The translations under genes were made by a program, and so were the position numbers. Below are positions 1-7,718 of a stretch of 44,765 bases of DNA, piece after piece. This DNA comes from Streptomyces phaeofaciens (GTDB lineage Bacteria > Actinomycetota > Actinomycetes > Streptomycetales > Streptomycetaceae): positions 1 to 44,765 of the forward strand of contig NZ_BMSA01000045.1 in the NCBI RefSeq assembly GCF_014648915.1, written 5' to 3'. The notes beneath the pieces are model-generated. The model saw nothing but the letters and a program-made list of their open reading frames with translations, had not been told where the DNA came from and did no database searches. Every line of letters begins with the position of its first letter. Position 1 is the first letter of the stretch.

Positions 1-440
1 AACACCACCAACACGACCGACGATTGATCGCCTACACCACGTCAAGGGACACGACCGGCAGTCGCCCGCCGCCGCTCCCACCACCGCCAAGGCAGAGCCG
101 GGGGGCGCCAGCGCAAGGCGTACCGCTTCCACAAAGGCTTCCAGAGCGCGGTCGGTGCGGGCGGTGTCCGCGTAGTGCGTGGTGGCCGCTTCCAGCAGCT
201 CCCCCGCCGCTTCCGCGATGCTGGGCTCGGTCCGGTGCAGCAGCGAGTCGTCCGGTGCAGTCGCGGTGGAACGGCCGCCGCGAGACGCGTGAGCGGCACT
301 GTCAGTCCTGCTGCGGACAGAGCACTTTCCCTGGCCCACGAGGCGACGACGGCGGCCGCCTCGCCGTGACTGGAGACCAGCGCCGCCGCGGCTGGCTCCC
401 GGCCCTGGCTGCGGACGTACCCCGCGACCAGAGCACCCAC
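1..440 (-). pseudogene. Frameshifted hypothetical protein, runs off window start
   Basis: I do not recognise the family. From an ATG at 440 the minus strand reads an Ala-rich, protein-like N-terminus (MGALVAGYVRSQGREP) as far as about 260. It then turns into an Arg/Pro/Thr-rich, unprotein-like frame. A second minus-strand frame becomes protein-like at the same place (DDSLLHRTEPSIAEAAGELL, then ATTHYADTARTDRALEAF) and stays open to the window edge. The switch lies at a short duplicated sequence, gtccggtgcag, which occurs at about 231 and again at about 251. I infer one gene broken by an indel, possibly through slippage on that repeat. The 3' end is outside the window, so length and function cannot be judged. 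Confidence 0.4.
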
Positions 441-639
441 TATGTGCAGCGCGACAGGTAGCCCGGCTTACCAACTGCTCTACACCGACAGTGTTTTAGC
501 GTCAGCTGTGTCCCTGTGTGTCCCTCCGTCTGGTATCCGTCGCCCGCTTCAACAGCCACTACCGTGTACTCACTGGGCTTGGTGTCCATTCCGGAACGAA
601 CTCCTGACCACGCTTGCCTGCCTATTCCAGGTGAAAGTA

Positions 640-869
640 CTGGCGAGCCCGGAGCGGGCTGGTGCGGCAGCAACTTGTCCGACGTCGTGGCCGGTGACCG
701 GGACCTGCACGCCGAGGCGCCGGGTGCGGGCGACGTCCTCGGCGGCGGCGGTGAGGATGACCAGCCGGTGGGTGATCCGCCGTGCCAGCCACCAGCCGAA
801 CAGGCCGGCCGCCCTCACGACCGCGGTCATCAGGACCAGGGGGCGGATCTGGGGTGGGCGAGACTGCAA
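640..869 (-). pseudogene. Sensor histidine kinase remnant (TM2 + HAMP)
   Basis: A minus-strand stretch reads a hydrophobic segment (LVLMTAVVRAAGLFGWWLA) followed by ARRITHRLVILTAAAEDVAR and then VQVPVTGHDVGQVAAA. This is the usual pattern of a second transmembrane helix entering a HAMP linker in actinobacterial two-component sensor kinases, where the consensus is close to ARRITRPL-LTAAAEDVAR-PVTG-DEVG-L. Only about 75 residues are recognisable. The dimerisation and ATPase domains are absent and the surrounding frames are unprotein-like. It is a decayed fragment with no function of its own. The family call rests on the HAMP pattern alone. Confidence 0.5.
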
Positions 870-1363
870 AGGCCCTGTCGGCGGCGGAGGCGGTTGAAAC
901 GGACCAGATTCCTAGCGGGACGAGCCGGCCAGGATAAACGCAGACCAGCCGGAACGGTCTTTCCTGCTCGACACACGGAGTCCTCGACATCGCGTTCGTG
1001 CGGGGTCAGTTGCGCATGGCACTCCAGCTCTTCGGAGATCGCATGAAGCTGCTGCTCCTGGGCGGGCTGGGTGCTTTACCCAGCCAAACAGAGCGTGCAG
1101 GAGGCTTGAGACGACCTAGGCACGCCAGCAGCTGAGCCGCTGGTCGGAGAACCGAGTTATCGAGGGCCTGTGGGCCATGTGCGACCTGAGCGCTCTGGTA
1201 GGTAGCCAGCAAGTGGCGGAGGCTAACGCCGGTCGCCCGCAGCGACGGTGATGGCCTGGCAAGGCCGCTCAATTCTCAGAGTTTTGCTGCAAGGTGTGTC
1301 CCTGGGCGTCCCTGTGTCCCTAGGCATCGCGGCCGTGCCGGGGGTTCAGCTTGCCTTACCGCG

Positions 1364-1414
1364 ACTCGGAACTGGGGAGGAAGGGACAGTGTCCCTTCCT
1401 CCCCAGTTCCGAGT
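1364..1414. repeat. 51-bp perfect palindrome (25-bp arms, 1-nt centre)
   Basis: The left arm (1364-1388) begins ACTCGGAACTGGGG and ends GGAAGGGACA. A single G at 1389 is followed by the exact reverse complement at 1390-1414. All 25 arm positions pair. The centre reads GGGACA-G-TGTCCC, so the iteron-like hexamer is placed head-to-head across the axis. There is no T-run on either side, which argues against a simple terminator. Located among the TGTCCCT repeats, it could be a cruciform, the origin itself, or a binding site for a dimeric initiator. Confidence 0.85.
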
Positions 1415-1523
1415 AAAAGCCCAGGTCAGAGAAGCAGGTTACGCCTGCTCACACCTTCTCAGGGACACACAGGGACAGATTTCCAGTATCTGAGGGCGGA
1501 GTGGAGTCAAGCGGTAGATCAAG

Positions 1524-1994
1524 TCAGAAGAGCATCCCCTTCTCTCCCGGCGCCGGAGGTTGGGTGTCCTCTGCAGCGTTGGTGAAGGCGGGCACATTCT
1601 CCAAGGACGTGTACTTTCCTCGAGCGCGGTCCGTCAGGGTGCCCACCACCTTCGGTTTGACTGTTCGTGGGTCAACCGCTTCTGTCGGCGTGGACTCCTG
1701 AAACAGGACCCGTTCGCTGGCGGCCTCGCTCTCACTACGGTCTCTGGGGGTGACATAGAAAACGCGTCGTTCCCACCGCCCCGAGCCGAGCCGGGGCGGG
1801 GGCTCGGCCTCCGGGCTGAGGTTGGCATAGCCGACGATACGCGCGTCCCAGGTGATCCGCGGCACACCGCGCTTCTTAGGGGTCTTCACCAAGTCCTGGC
1901 GAACGTAGTCGTACCTCGCCATGACGGCCTCCTCCCCCTCAACCCAGACGATCTCCACCTCGTCGGTGATCTTTTGCGCCAAGGTGTCGGACAT
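1524..1994 (-). CDS. Hypothetical protein beside the origin
   Basis: This is a 156-aa soluble, charged protein of unrecognised family starting MSDTLAQKITDEVEIVWVEG. A GAGGAAGGGG ribosome binding site about 9 nt upstream selects the ATG at 1994 over an in-frame ATG 50 codons earlier. Those extra codons would cross the iteron-like copies. Features include a basic patch (KTPKKRGVPR) and a Pro-rich C-terminus (PPAPGEKGMLF); there is no membrane segment or obvious motif. It is the last gene of a minus-strand set after the prim-pol and helicase genes and is embedded in the repeat cluster. A role in replication or copy control is a guess from position only. Confidence 0.6.
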   Translation of the reverse strand: MSDTLAQKITDEVEIVWVEGEEAVMARYDYVRQDLVKTPKKRGVPRITWDARIVGYANLSPEAEPPPRLGSGRWERRVFYVTPRDRSESEAASERVLFQESTPTEAVDPRTVKPKVVGTLTDRARGKYTSLENVPAFTNAAEDTQPPAPGEKGMLF

Positions 1995-2312
1995 CGACGA
2001 GACCCCTTCCTCGGTCACGGCGTGCTGGCGGGGGTTGGGAACAGTCAGCGAGGAGGGACATTTTGTGCCCCTGAACGCAAGGTTCTGTCCCTGCTCAGAA
2101 AACACCAGGTCGGACGGCATGTCAGCAGGCATTGAGGGACTCACAGGGACTCTTAGGGACAGATTCTTTATCTTGTCGGGAGAACAGGAAGACGTTCCAG
2201 AACGAAGACATATAGGGGAAGCGTGTCCCTGTGTGTCCCTGATCTGACGACCACATGGCCTCTGACCAGGCCTTTTTCAGTTGTGAAGTGAAGCAGGACT
2301 TCTGTCCCTGGC

Positions 2313-3848
2313 TCATTGCTGTGCCCCTGCCGTCTCGGACTGGTCTTGGGTCTCTTCTACGAGACCAATACCCACGTAGTGCCGGCGGCCGTTGCTTTTG
2401 ACCATGTCCTTCGCGCTCTTCATCTTGGCTAGGCGCCTGACGGCGTTGCCGAACTCACGAACCGGGACGGGTCGCATCCCTGTCGTGGTGCACCAAGCTT
2501 CGTAGGCGCGTCGCAGCTGTGCCTGCTCTGCGCGGTAGGCGTTGTGCGGACCCACCACACAGCATTCGCTGACGAACTGGCCAACAGTGTCTTCGCTCTC
2601 CTCGTAGTCCTGTGTCGCGAGCCGAACGGAGTCAGGGCCGGCGAGCTTGCGGTCGTCCCCATCGAAGTACGCGACAGCACCGTCGATGAGCCACTGGAGG
2701 ATGCCAGGCCCTTCCTTCGAGATCATCTTGGCCGCCAGGTTCTCCACTACGTCCTGGTCCCGTACGGTTCGGGCGAACAGGATGATCCGCATTCGGCGCC
2801 AGAAAGAGTAGCCGCCGGTCTCCACCGTCGGGCGGTGATTACCGATCAACCAGAGTTTGTGGGTCGGGCTGAAGGTGAAGAAGTCCTGCCGCATCCTCCG
2901 GGCTTTGATCTGGTCTCCCCCGGTGAGGAGCTTCAGTTTCGCTTCGTCGAACTTCGCCCCCGGGTCGATCTCGCTGCAGAACACCAACCGGCGGCCTTGC
3001 AGATCCGCCATCTCCGTCGGGTGGTCCGGGTACAACGGAGCCATGAGGAAGTTCGGCGGAGCCGTATCGGCATAGTCCCCGAGGAGCGCCAGCAAGACAG
3101 CTACCAGCACAGACTTGCCGTTTTGTCCCTCACCGAACAAGAAGGGCATGATCTGGGCATCGACGTCGCCAGAGATGCTGTATCCGCATAGCCGCTGGAG
3201 GTAGGCGATCATCTCCCGGCCCTCGGCATCATCTCCGAAAGTGTCGACCAAGAACTTGTCCCAGATCGGCGTCGGCATCCGGCGCGGCCCCACCATGGTG
3301 GAGCGTGTGTGAGCCTGATCGCGGCCGGGCTCAAGGAACCCACCCGTCCTCAGGTTGGCGATGCCCACAGGCGTGCACAGGGCGTAGGGGTCGGCATCGA
3401 GCTCGTTGGACTCCAGCATGAGATCCGGCAGACTCTCCGCGGTGGCGATAAGTGCCCGGGCACCGGCAATGCTGAGTGACTTCTTCTTGTGCTTCCCTAG
3501 CTCCCTATCCGGGAACCGGACTGAGGAGTTCTCCCGAGGGTCGGGAAAGGGCATTTGCTCAGCGAGTTGGAACACCGAGTGCTGGATAGCCTTCAACTTT
3601 GCGTCGAGCTGCCATCGGTGTCCAGCCCACTTGTACCAGCCATGTTCGGGAACAAACCGGTACTCGTCGCCGAACACCTTCGAGAAGAGGTTGGCCATGC
3701 CCCAGTCCGTCAGAGAGGACGGGAGGAGCACCTCAACAGGTTTGTACTCGGCGGGGTGATCAGCCCCGATCAGCGCCTGAGCCGAAGCTGAGGCGCTGTA
3801 GGACTCCGGAACCCGGCTCGTCGGCACAGAACTGCTCGTGGTGCTCAT
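2313..3848 (-). CDS. Plasmid/phage-type SF3 helicase (P4/D5 primase C-terminal family)
   Basis: This 511-aa protein matches the C-terminal helicase half of P4-type and D5-type primase-helicases, which form hexamers and unwind the origin. The N-terminal ~190 residues carry the D5_N-like region. A Walker A motif GEGQNGKS lies at about 239-246, a Walker B (LVFCSEID) at about 288-295, and a sensor-type WLIGNHRP at about 333-340 followed by FWRRMRIILF. The C-terminus is a winged-helix-like basic tail. The start ATG overlaps the stop of the upstream prim-pol gene as ATGA, so the two are probably translationally coupled and work as one primase-polymerase-helicase. All key motifs are intact. Confidence 0.88.
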   Translation of the reverse strand: MSTTSSSVPTSRVPESYSASASAQALIGADHPAEYKPVEVLLPSSLTDWGMANLFSKVFGDEYRFVPEHGWYKWAGHRWQLDAKLKAIQHSVFQLAEQMPFPDPRENSSVRFPDRELGKHKKKSLSIAGARALIATAESLPDLMLESNELDADPYALCTPVGIANLRTGGFLEPGRDQAHTRSTMVGPRRMPTPIWDKFLVDTFGDDAEGREMIAYLQRLCGYSISGDVDAQIMPFLFGEGQNGKSVLVAVLLALLGDYADTAPPNFLMAPLYPDHPTEMADLQGRRLVFCSEIDPGAKFDEAKLKLLTGGDQIKARRMRQDFFTFSPTHKLWLIGNHRPTVETGGYSFWRRMRIILFARTVRDQDVVENLAAKMISKEGPGILQWLIDGAVAYFDGDDRKLAGPDSVRLATQDYEESEDTVGQFVSECCVVGPHNAYRAEQAQLRRAYEAWCTTTGMRPVPVREFGNAVRRLAKMKSAKDMVKSNGRRHYVGIGLVEETQDQSETAGAQQ

Positions 3849-4927
3849 CAGCGGTCTTTCGGAGTGAGGGGCTGGCGCTGTCCTGCGACCAGTCCGGATT
3901 GGATGATGCTGCGTGCCTGCTGCGCGCGCTCTGGACGGGCGTAAAGCGCGGCCTCCAAGAGGGCGGCCTCGGCCCCGGCTTGGTTGGTGATGAACCCCGC
4001 AGCTACCAGCCCGCCGAGGGTATAGGCGGCCCGGTTGACCTTGGTGTTCCAGCCGCTGCCCTCGCTGATTGATGCGCAGTCTGCCACGTCACTCAAAGCA
4101 GTTGCTGCAACCTTCGCCGCCCATGCGGAGGTCGTTGCGGGGGAAGTCGTGGCCATGCGGGCCCGGTTGGGGACTCGGGAGCGTGTCTGTGCCGGAGGCC
4201 TTGCCGCAAGGAGATGTCCGGTTTGCTCAAGAGCGCCCGCCAGCCATCCGGGCAGCCGGGCAGGCTGTCGGCAAGAACCCACTGCCTCATAGATTCCGGC
4301 AGCAACCTGGGTGCCTGGCGCGATGATGTAGCCGCCGTGAGCACGTACGTCCAGCTGCCACCCCAGCGCTACCCCTTTGAGGTTGCCTCCTGTGGAGCAC
4401 CGCCAAGTGGTCTGCCGCGGTGTGCGGAAGTACAGATGCATCCCGCCGCTCGGTGTACGCACGGCCAGGGTGCGCTCCCCATCGGTGAAGTCTTCGCCGT
4501 CGAGGGCTTGGCTCAGGATACGGAAGGCGTCGAGCCCGTTACGGACTGCCTTGAGCAGGTCCTCGGGCACGGAGAAGGCAGGCAGGACTTCGGAGGGTTC
4601 CGAAGGCGGCGTGTCTGCGTGGCAGTCGAGGTCAACTACCAGTAGTTCAGCCGGCCCAGTAGAGATTCCGACGCCCATATTCGGGTTTCGGCCCCACCAC
4701 CGATCGATCAGCGCGGAGTCTCGCGTCGCTGCGTGGAAGCCGTGGCACCAAAGCCCTCGACTCAGGCAGCCGCACTCCGCCACGGTGTGTGGAACGTATT
4801 CGGGATGGCTGCTGCGGCAGCGTGAGCACCCTGGCATCGGGAGCTTCCGCATGGGCTGCAGTGGATGTACAGGCCATCCCTGGCGCGCGCACCAGCGTGC
4901 GATGTCGATGGAGTTGGCAGTTCTCAT
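3848..4927 (-). CDS. Bifunctional DNA primase/polymerase (prim-pol) protein
   Basis: This is the prim-pol (archaeo-eukaryotic primase fold) partner of the downstream SF3 helicase; it would make primers and extend DNA at the replicon's origin. Counting from the upstream GTG at 4990, the N-terminus has Cys pairs (CSRC, then CGC and WCHGFH, about residues 55-86) likely to bind zinc. It also has the catalytic VVDLDCH with two Asp at about 120 and 122. Next come SGGMHLYFRTP and GGYIIAPGT, the other two conserved prim-pol motifs. I prefer the ATG at 4927 (MRTANSIDIARWCARQGWPV), because homologues usually begin near the RGW motif and neither start has a strong ribosome site. The alternative GTG at 4990 adds 21 residues. 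Confidence 0.85.
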   Translation of the reverse strand: MRTANSIDIARWCARQGWPVHPLQPMRKLPMPGCSRCRSSHPEYVPHTVAECGCLSRGLWCHGFHAATRDSALIDRWWGRNPNMGVGISTGPAELLVVDLDCHADTPPSEPSEVLPAFSVPEDLLKAVRNGLDAFRILSQALDGEDFTDGERTLAVRTPSGGMHLYFRTPRQTTWRCSTGGNLKGVALGWQLDVRAHGGYIIAPGTQVAAGIYEAVGSCRQPARLPGWLAGALEQTGHLLAARPPAQTRSRVPNRARMATTSPATTSAWAAKVAATALSDVADCASISEGSGWNTKVNRAAYTLGGLVAAGFITNQAGAEAALLEAALYARPERAQQARSIIQSGLVAGQRQPLTPKDR

Positions 4928-5055
4928 CGAAGTGAGGATCCTGCTGTGCTTGGGAACCGAAAGCGGTCCGCGGCTGGCCTGCTGTGCCACTGGACGAGGT
5001 GGGTTGTCGTCATGATCACCAGCTCTTGAATGTGCAATGAAGGAGAGAAGGGCGG

Positions 5056-5163
5056 ATGGCCGACCTGGCGAACCGGTCAGTCCGTGATCTGGCTGGTAAC
5101 CTCGACAGCACCAAGCGGAGGCCCAGCCTGCGTGAAGGCACCCTCACTGTTTCCGGCAGTTGA
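5056..5163 (+). CDS. Possible 35-aa small protein
   Basis: An ATG at 5056 preceded by AAGGAGAGAAGGG opens a 35-codon frame reading MADLANRSVRDLAGNLDST, then KRRPSLREGTLTVSGS and TGA. The strong purine-rich ribosome site and the hydrophilic composition favour a real product, but I do not recognise it. It diverges from the prim-pol gene and ends inside the hairpin at 5135-5172, so termination would follow directly. It could be a small regulator of replication or a leader peptide. Confidence 0.35.
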   Translation: MADLANRSVRDLAGNLDSTKRRPSLREGTLTVSGS

Positions 5164-5178
5164 GGGTGCCTTTTCTTA
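5135..5178 (+). terminator. Rho-independent terminator
   Basis: A 12-bp perfect inverted repeat (AAGGCACCCTCA at 5135-5146, TGAGGGTGCCTT at 5161-5172) with a 14-nt loop is followed by TTCTT. It terminates plus-strand transcription from the 35-codon ORF. It also sits just past the 3' end of the minus-strand regulator gene, so it may act on both strands, although the T-run is better on the plus strand. Confidence 0.75.
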
Positions 5179-5649
5179 TGCCACAAGTACCCCCTCGTTC
5201 GCCGCCTCTTCTGCGGCCCCTGGAACAGCCAAGGCCCACTTCCCAACCGGCAGCAGCACCAAGTGCTCGGCAGCTTCCCCGGTGTGCATCCACTCGGACA
5301 CCGCCTCAAGGGCGGCAGTAGCCTCGCATTTGTCGGGATACACGACAATGGTGGTGCGGGCATCGAACTGTCCAGAGTTCAGGAGACTGCGCACCGTCTT
5401 GATCAATTTTCGGTCCCGTTCCTGTGCTGCCGCGGTCCACTCCCCCGCCTGTTCCCGGCGATTGGTGGAACGTGTGGCGCCGAGAGCATGAGCACACCGG
5501 GCCACAACTACGTCTGCCCCAGTGAGCTGTTGTGCCGGCGGCAACAGACCAATCCGGGAAAGATTCCGAAGAGTCTGCCGACTCACACCAGACTGCGAGG
5601 CAACCCAGTGCTGCGACCGGGGCTGCCGCAGCGCTGCCACATCGATCAT
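5176..5649 (-). CDS. HTH-type DNA-binding protein, function unknown
   Basis: This is a 157-aa protein starting MIDVAALRQPRSQHWVASQS. A helix-turn-helix-like segment (VASQSGVSRQTLRNLSRIGL) lies near the N-terminus and resembles MerR/Xre-type recognition helices. The C-terminal half contains IVVYPDKCEATAALEAVSEW and ends with a hydrophobic patch (HLVLLPVGKWALAVPG). An in-frame ATG 19 codons upstream exists, but the ATG at 5649 has AGGGACGG just ahead of it and starts with the conserved-looking core. It lies convergent to the small ORF. A role in controlling the replication genes is plausible by position, not shown. Confidence 0.55.
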   Translation of the reverse strand: MIDVAALRQPRSQHWVASQSGVSRQTLRNLSRIGLLPPAQQLTGADVVVARCAHALGATRSTNRREQAGEWTAAAQERDRKLIKTVRSLLNSGQFDARTTIVVYPDKCEATAALEAVSEWMHTGEAAEHLVLLPVGKWALAVPGAAEEAANEGVLVA

Positions 5650-5706
5650 CAACCGTCCCTGGTACTCGAAACCGATCCAGCCCCAGATACGACCTCTGGG
5701 GAACAC

Positions 5707-6036
5707 TCAGCGCCCTCGCACAACCGGGGGCTCGCCCCGGTGGAAGAGGCTCGACCACCAGAGCTGCGATCACACTTAACTCCAGTCCCAGCACCGTGGT
5801 CAAACATGCCGCGCCCGACACGCCGGAGATGAGCAGATTAGTGGCTTTCTCGCGCCATCCCCGCAGGTCAGGCCGCAGGTCAGGCAACACCCCATCCCCC
5901 ATTCCCGGTACCGGCGATACGCGGTCCCAACACCCGCCCCGACAACCCAAGCCCTTCGGCATGGGTGACCCTCGGCCAGGGTCTCCAACTGCACCTCAGG
6001 CCGGCCTAGAATTCGGTCAACGATCACCACTGCCGT
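5707..6036. other. Intergenic stretch without a supported gene
   Basis: These 330 nt lie between the minus-strand HTH gene and the decayed plus-strand DUF2637 gene. Open frames cross it on both strands, but their composition is Pro/Arg/Ser-rich and unprotein-like. I see no ribosome site leading into a convincing frame and no clear terminator. It probably holds the divergent promoters of its two neighbours. Confidence 0.4.
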
Positions 6037-7377
6037 ATGTTACGAAGGCCCGTAAAGAGGCATTCGAGGACCCCTTCAGAGCCTCGTATCGACCGACCTC
6101 ATCGCAAGGGGCACCTACCTGCGCACCAGCAGACAACCCTCACTCCCCTCCCACGACTGCTCATCACAGCCGTGATTGTGAGTGGGCTGTTTGTCACCAG
6201 CATTGCCTTCGTCGGGTCTTACACGGCAGTACGCGATCTCGCGGCGTCCAAAAGCCTCGACACGCTCTCAGTCGTCGTCCTCATCGGGATCGACTGCGGC
6301 ATCCGTTTCGTCCTGGCGCTCGACGTTCTCCACAGCTGGCTTCGCTGTCCCTTCCCTCTGCTGCGCCACACCGCATGACGTCTGACCGGCGCGACCATCG
6401 CCTTAATGCGACAGTTCTGCCGGACCCGCTGGGGACTGCCATGCAGGCAGCCATGCCTGTGATCTTCATAGTGACGGTAGAAGCAGCCCGCCATGCCGTG
6501 GGCATTTTGGGCGGCATCAGCGACACCCGGCACATCAACGGCATCCGCCCGGCCCGCTGGCCACTCTCCTCCGTCCCGAACCTTCAAACTCTGGCGCGGC
6601 ATGCAGCTGTGGAACCAGTCCTACCCATCAGCCCTCAAAGCGGAGCAGGACCGGCTCCTTTACCTCGCCAAGCTCAACCAGCGACACGGCATCGGGTGGC
6701 GCTCTAGAGCCACAGTTGAGGAACTGCTGCCGCTCCGCCTGGCGGCCCTCGGCGTCCCGAAACCCAAGAACGTGACCCTGAGGCCGAGAGCTGCGACACC
6801 TCCCGCGGCGCAGCCCCCTCATCACCCCCAGCCGCGCAACCGGGCGTCCGCCCCGCCCCGGCCTGGGCAGCGCGTCCCTGCGCGGCACCCTGATACAGAG
6901 GTCGCGTCAGCGGAACCAACTCCTACCACCGCTCGCCTCACCCGGGAAGCTAGGCAGCCTTCAGCCAGGGAGGAGAATCGTTCCAGGAGCAGGACTGAGG
7001 AAGCAGGGGCTCCGGCGCCCCTCACCCTTGAGGTAGACGGTGCCCTGCCCACCATGCCCGAACCTGACCTGGAGCCAGAAGGCGAGTGCGCGCCTCGGGG
7101 CAAGCCCGAGACTGAGCCTAAGTCGGAGACACTGCCTGAAACGGAGATGGCTCGAAGCGGCGGCGCCATTACCGGCACGGGCGCTACGCGGGCCGAGGCT
7201 ATCTCCACCGTGTTCGCTGGCCTTACAGATCGGGCGGGAAAGTATCCCAGCATGCCTGCTCTGTTGCAGCTCCTGTTTCAGGAGCATGGCATCACTGGGC
7301 GGAAGCGACCGCCGATGAGCGCGGTCAGCGTGCGGCGGTATCGAACTGTGGGCGTCCCGCTACGAACGAGAGACTGA
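6037..7377 (+). pseudogene. DUF2637 (Spd-type plasmid) membrane protein, three disabling changes
   Basis: The protein is recognisable across two frames as the DUF2637 family found on Streptomyces plasmids, usually tied to conjugal spread. An N-terminal membrane part (LLITAVIVSGLFVTSIAFVG, then VVLIGIDCGIRFVLALDVL, then WLRCPFPLLRHTA) ends at TGA 6376-6378, where the family has a Trp codon. A one-base deletion near 6403 moves the frame to LNATVLPDPLG and IFIVTVEAARHAVG. A one-base insertion near 6578 restores the first frame with TFKLWRGMQLWNQSY and LEQDRL-like AEQDRLLYLAKLNQRHG. The C-terminal 200 residues are Pro/Glu-rich and end in a small helical domain (KYPSMPALLQLLFQEHGITG). The two indels cancel, but the stop remains, so no full-length product is expected. 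The start at 6037 is uncertain. Confidence 0.75.
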
Positions 7378-7674
7378 AAGCGTTGATTCCTCGAGCTCTG
7401 AGGAGAGCCGTCTCGGCCACCACCAGCAAGCTTCGAAGGCTCCAGGCAGGACCAAAGAGAGCGCGCACACAGTGTAGTTGTGAACCCGCTGGTCATGGGC
7501 CCAGAGTCGCGAATGTAGGACCGCCGCAATGCATGCCTGTACCGGGCTATCTACGTCGGCCGCCTCGCCAGACAGTACTGCCCGCTGTGGCGCATGAATG
7601 CACAGATGGCACGTGACCCGAGACTCCGGAATGCCCGCTGGACCTGGTCCTAGGTTGATTTGAACCAGGCCCAG
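7378..7674. other. Intergenic stretch, degenerate
   Basis: About 300 nt lie between the DUF2637 remnant and the parA terminus. One plus-strand frame (RAIYVGRLARQYCPLWRMNA, about 7540-7615) is protein-like and ends at TAG. It is preceded closely by an in-frame stop and has no usable start, so it may be a scrap of a gene. Otherwise I see nothing. Confidence 0.3.
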
Positions 7675-7718
7675 CTTGCGGCATACGGGTTTCGTCGGCG
7701 AAACTCCTATGCCGCAAG
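7675..7718. promoter_or_regulatory. parS-like centromere site with extended outer palindrome
   Basis: The 16-mer GTTTCGTCGGCGAAAC lies at 7689-7704. It is nested inside an outer perfect inverted repeat, CTTGCGGCATA (7675-7685) and TATGCCGCAAG (7708-7718). The right outer arm overlaps the 3' end of parA. Identical or complementary 16-mers recur at 10468 and 11280 and a close variant at 12524, around the parB-parA genes. It resembles the chromosomal Streptomyces parS GTTTCACGTGAAAC in having GTTTC/GAAAC ends but differs in the centre and is 2 bp longer. I infer that it is the ParB binding site of this replicon. Confidence 0.8.

Larger units (their letters stand above)
507..2309. repeat. TGTCCCT/AGGGACA iteron-like repeat region, probable origin
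   Basis: The heptamer TGTCCCT, or its complement AGGGACA, recurs many times and is often paired at a 10-bp spacing. Pairs or clusters lie at 507-525, 1295-1321, 1461-1479 (inverted orientation), 2135-2163 (three AGGGAC units) and 2222-2240. Single copies lie at 2054-2060, 2084-2092 and 2301-2309. The copies at 507-525, 1461-1479 and 2222-2240 share the 17-mer TGTCCCTGTGTGTCCCT, in one orientation or the other. The cluster sits immediately downstream of the prim-pol and helicase genes and includes a 51-bp palindrome with the same hexamer at its centre. Repeats of this kind next to replication genes usually bind the initiator or control copy number, so I infer an origin or incompatibility region. 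The intervening sequence between 870 and 1520 shows no convincing gene. Confidence 0.6.

Noticed and set aside
1248..1493. An 81-codon plus-strand frame across the 51-bp palindrome
   Set aside because: It would have to translate the palindrome and several TGTCCCT repeats. There is no ribosome site or family resemblance.
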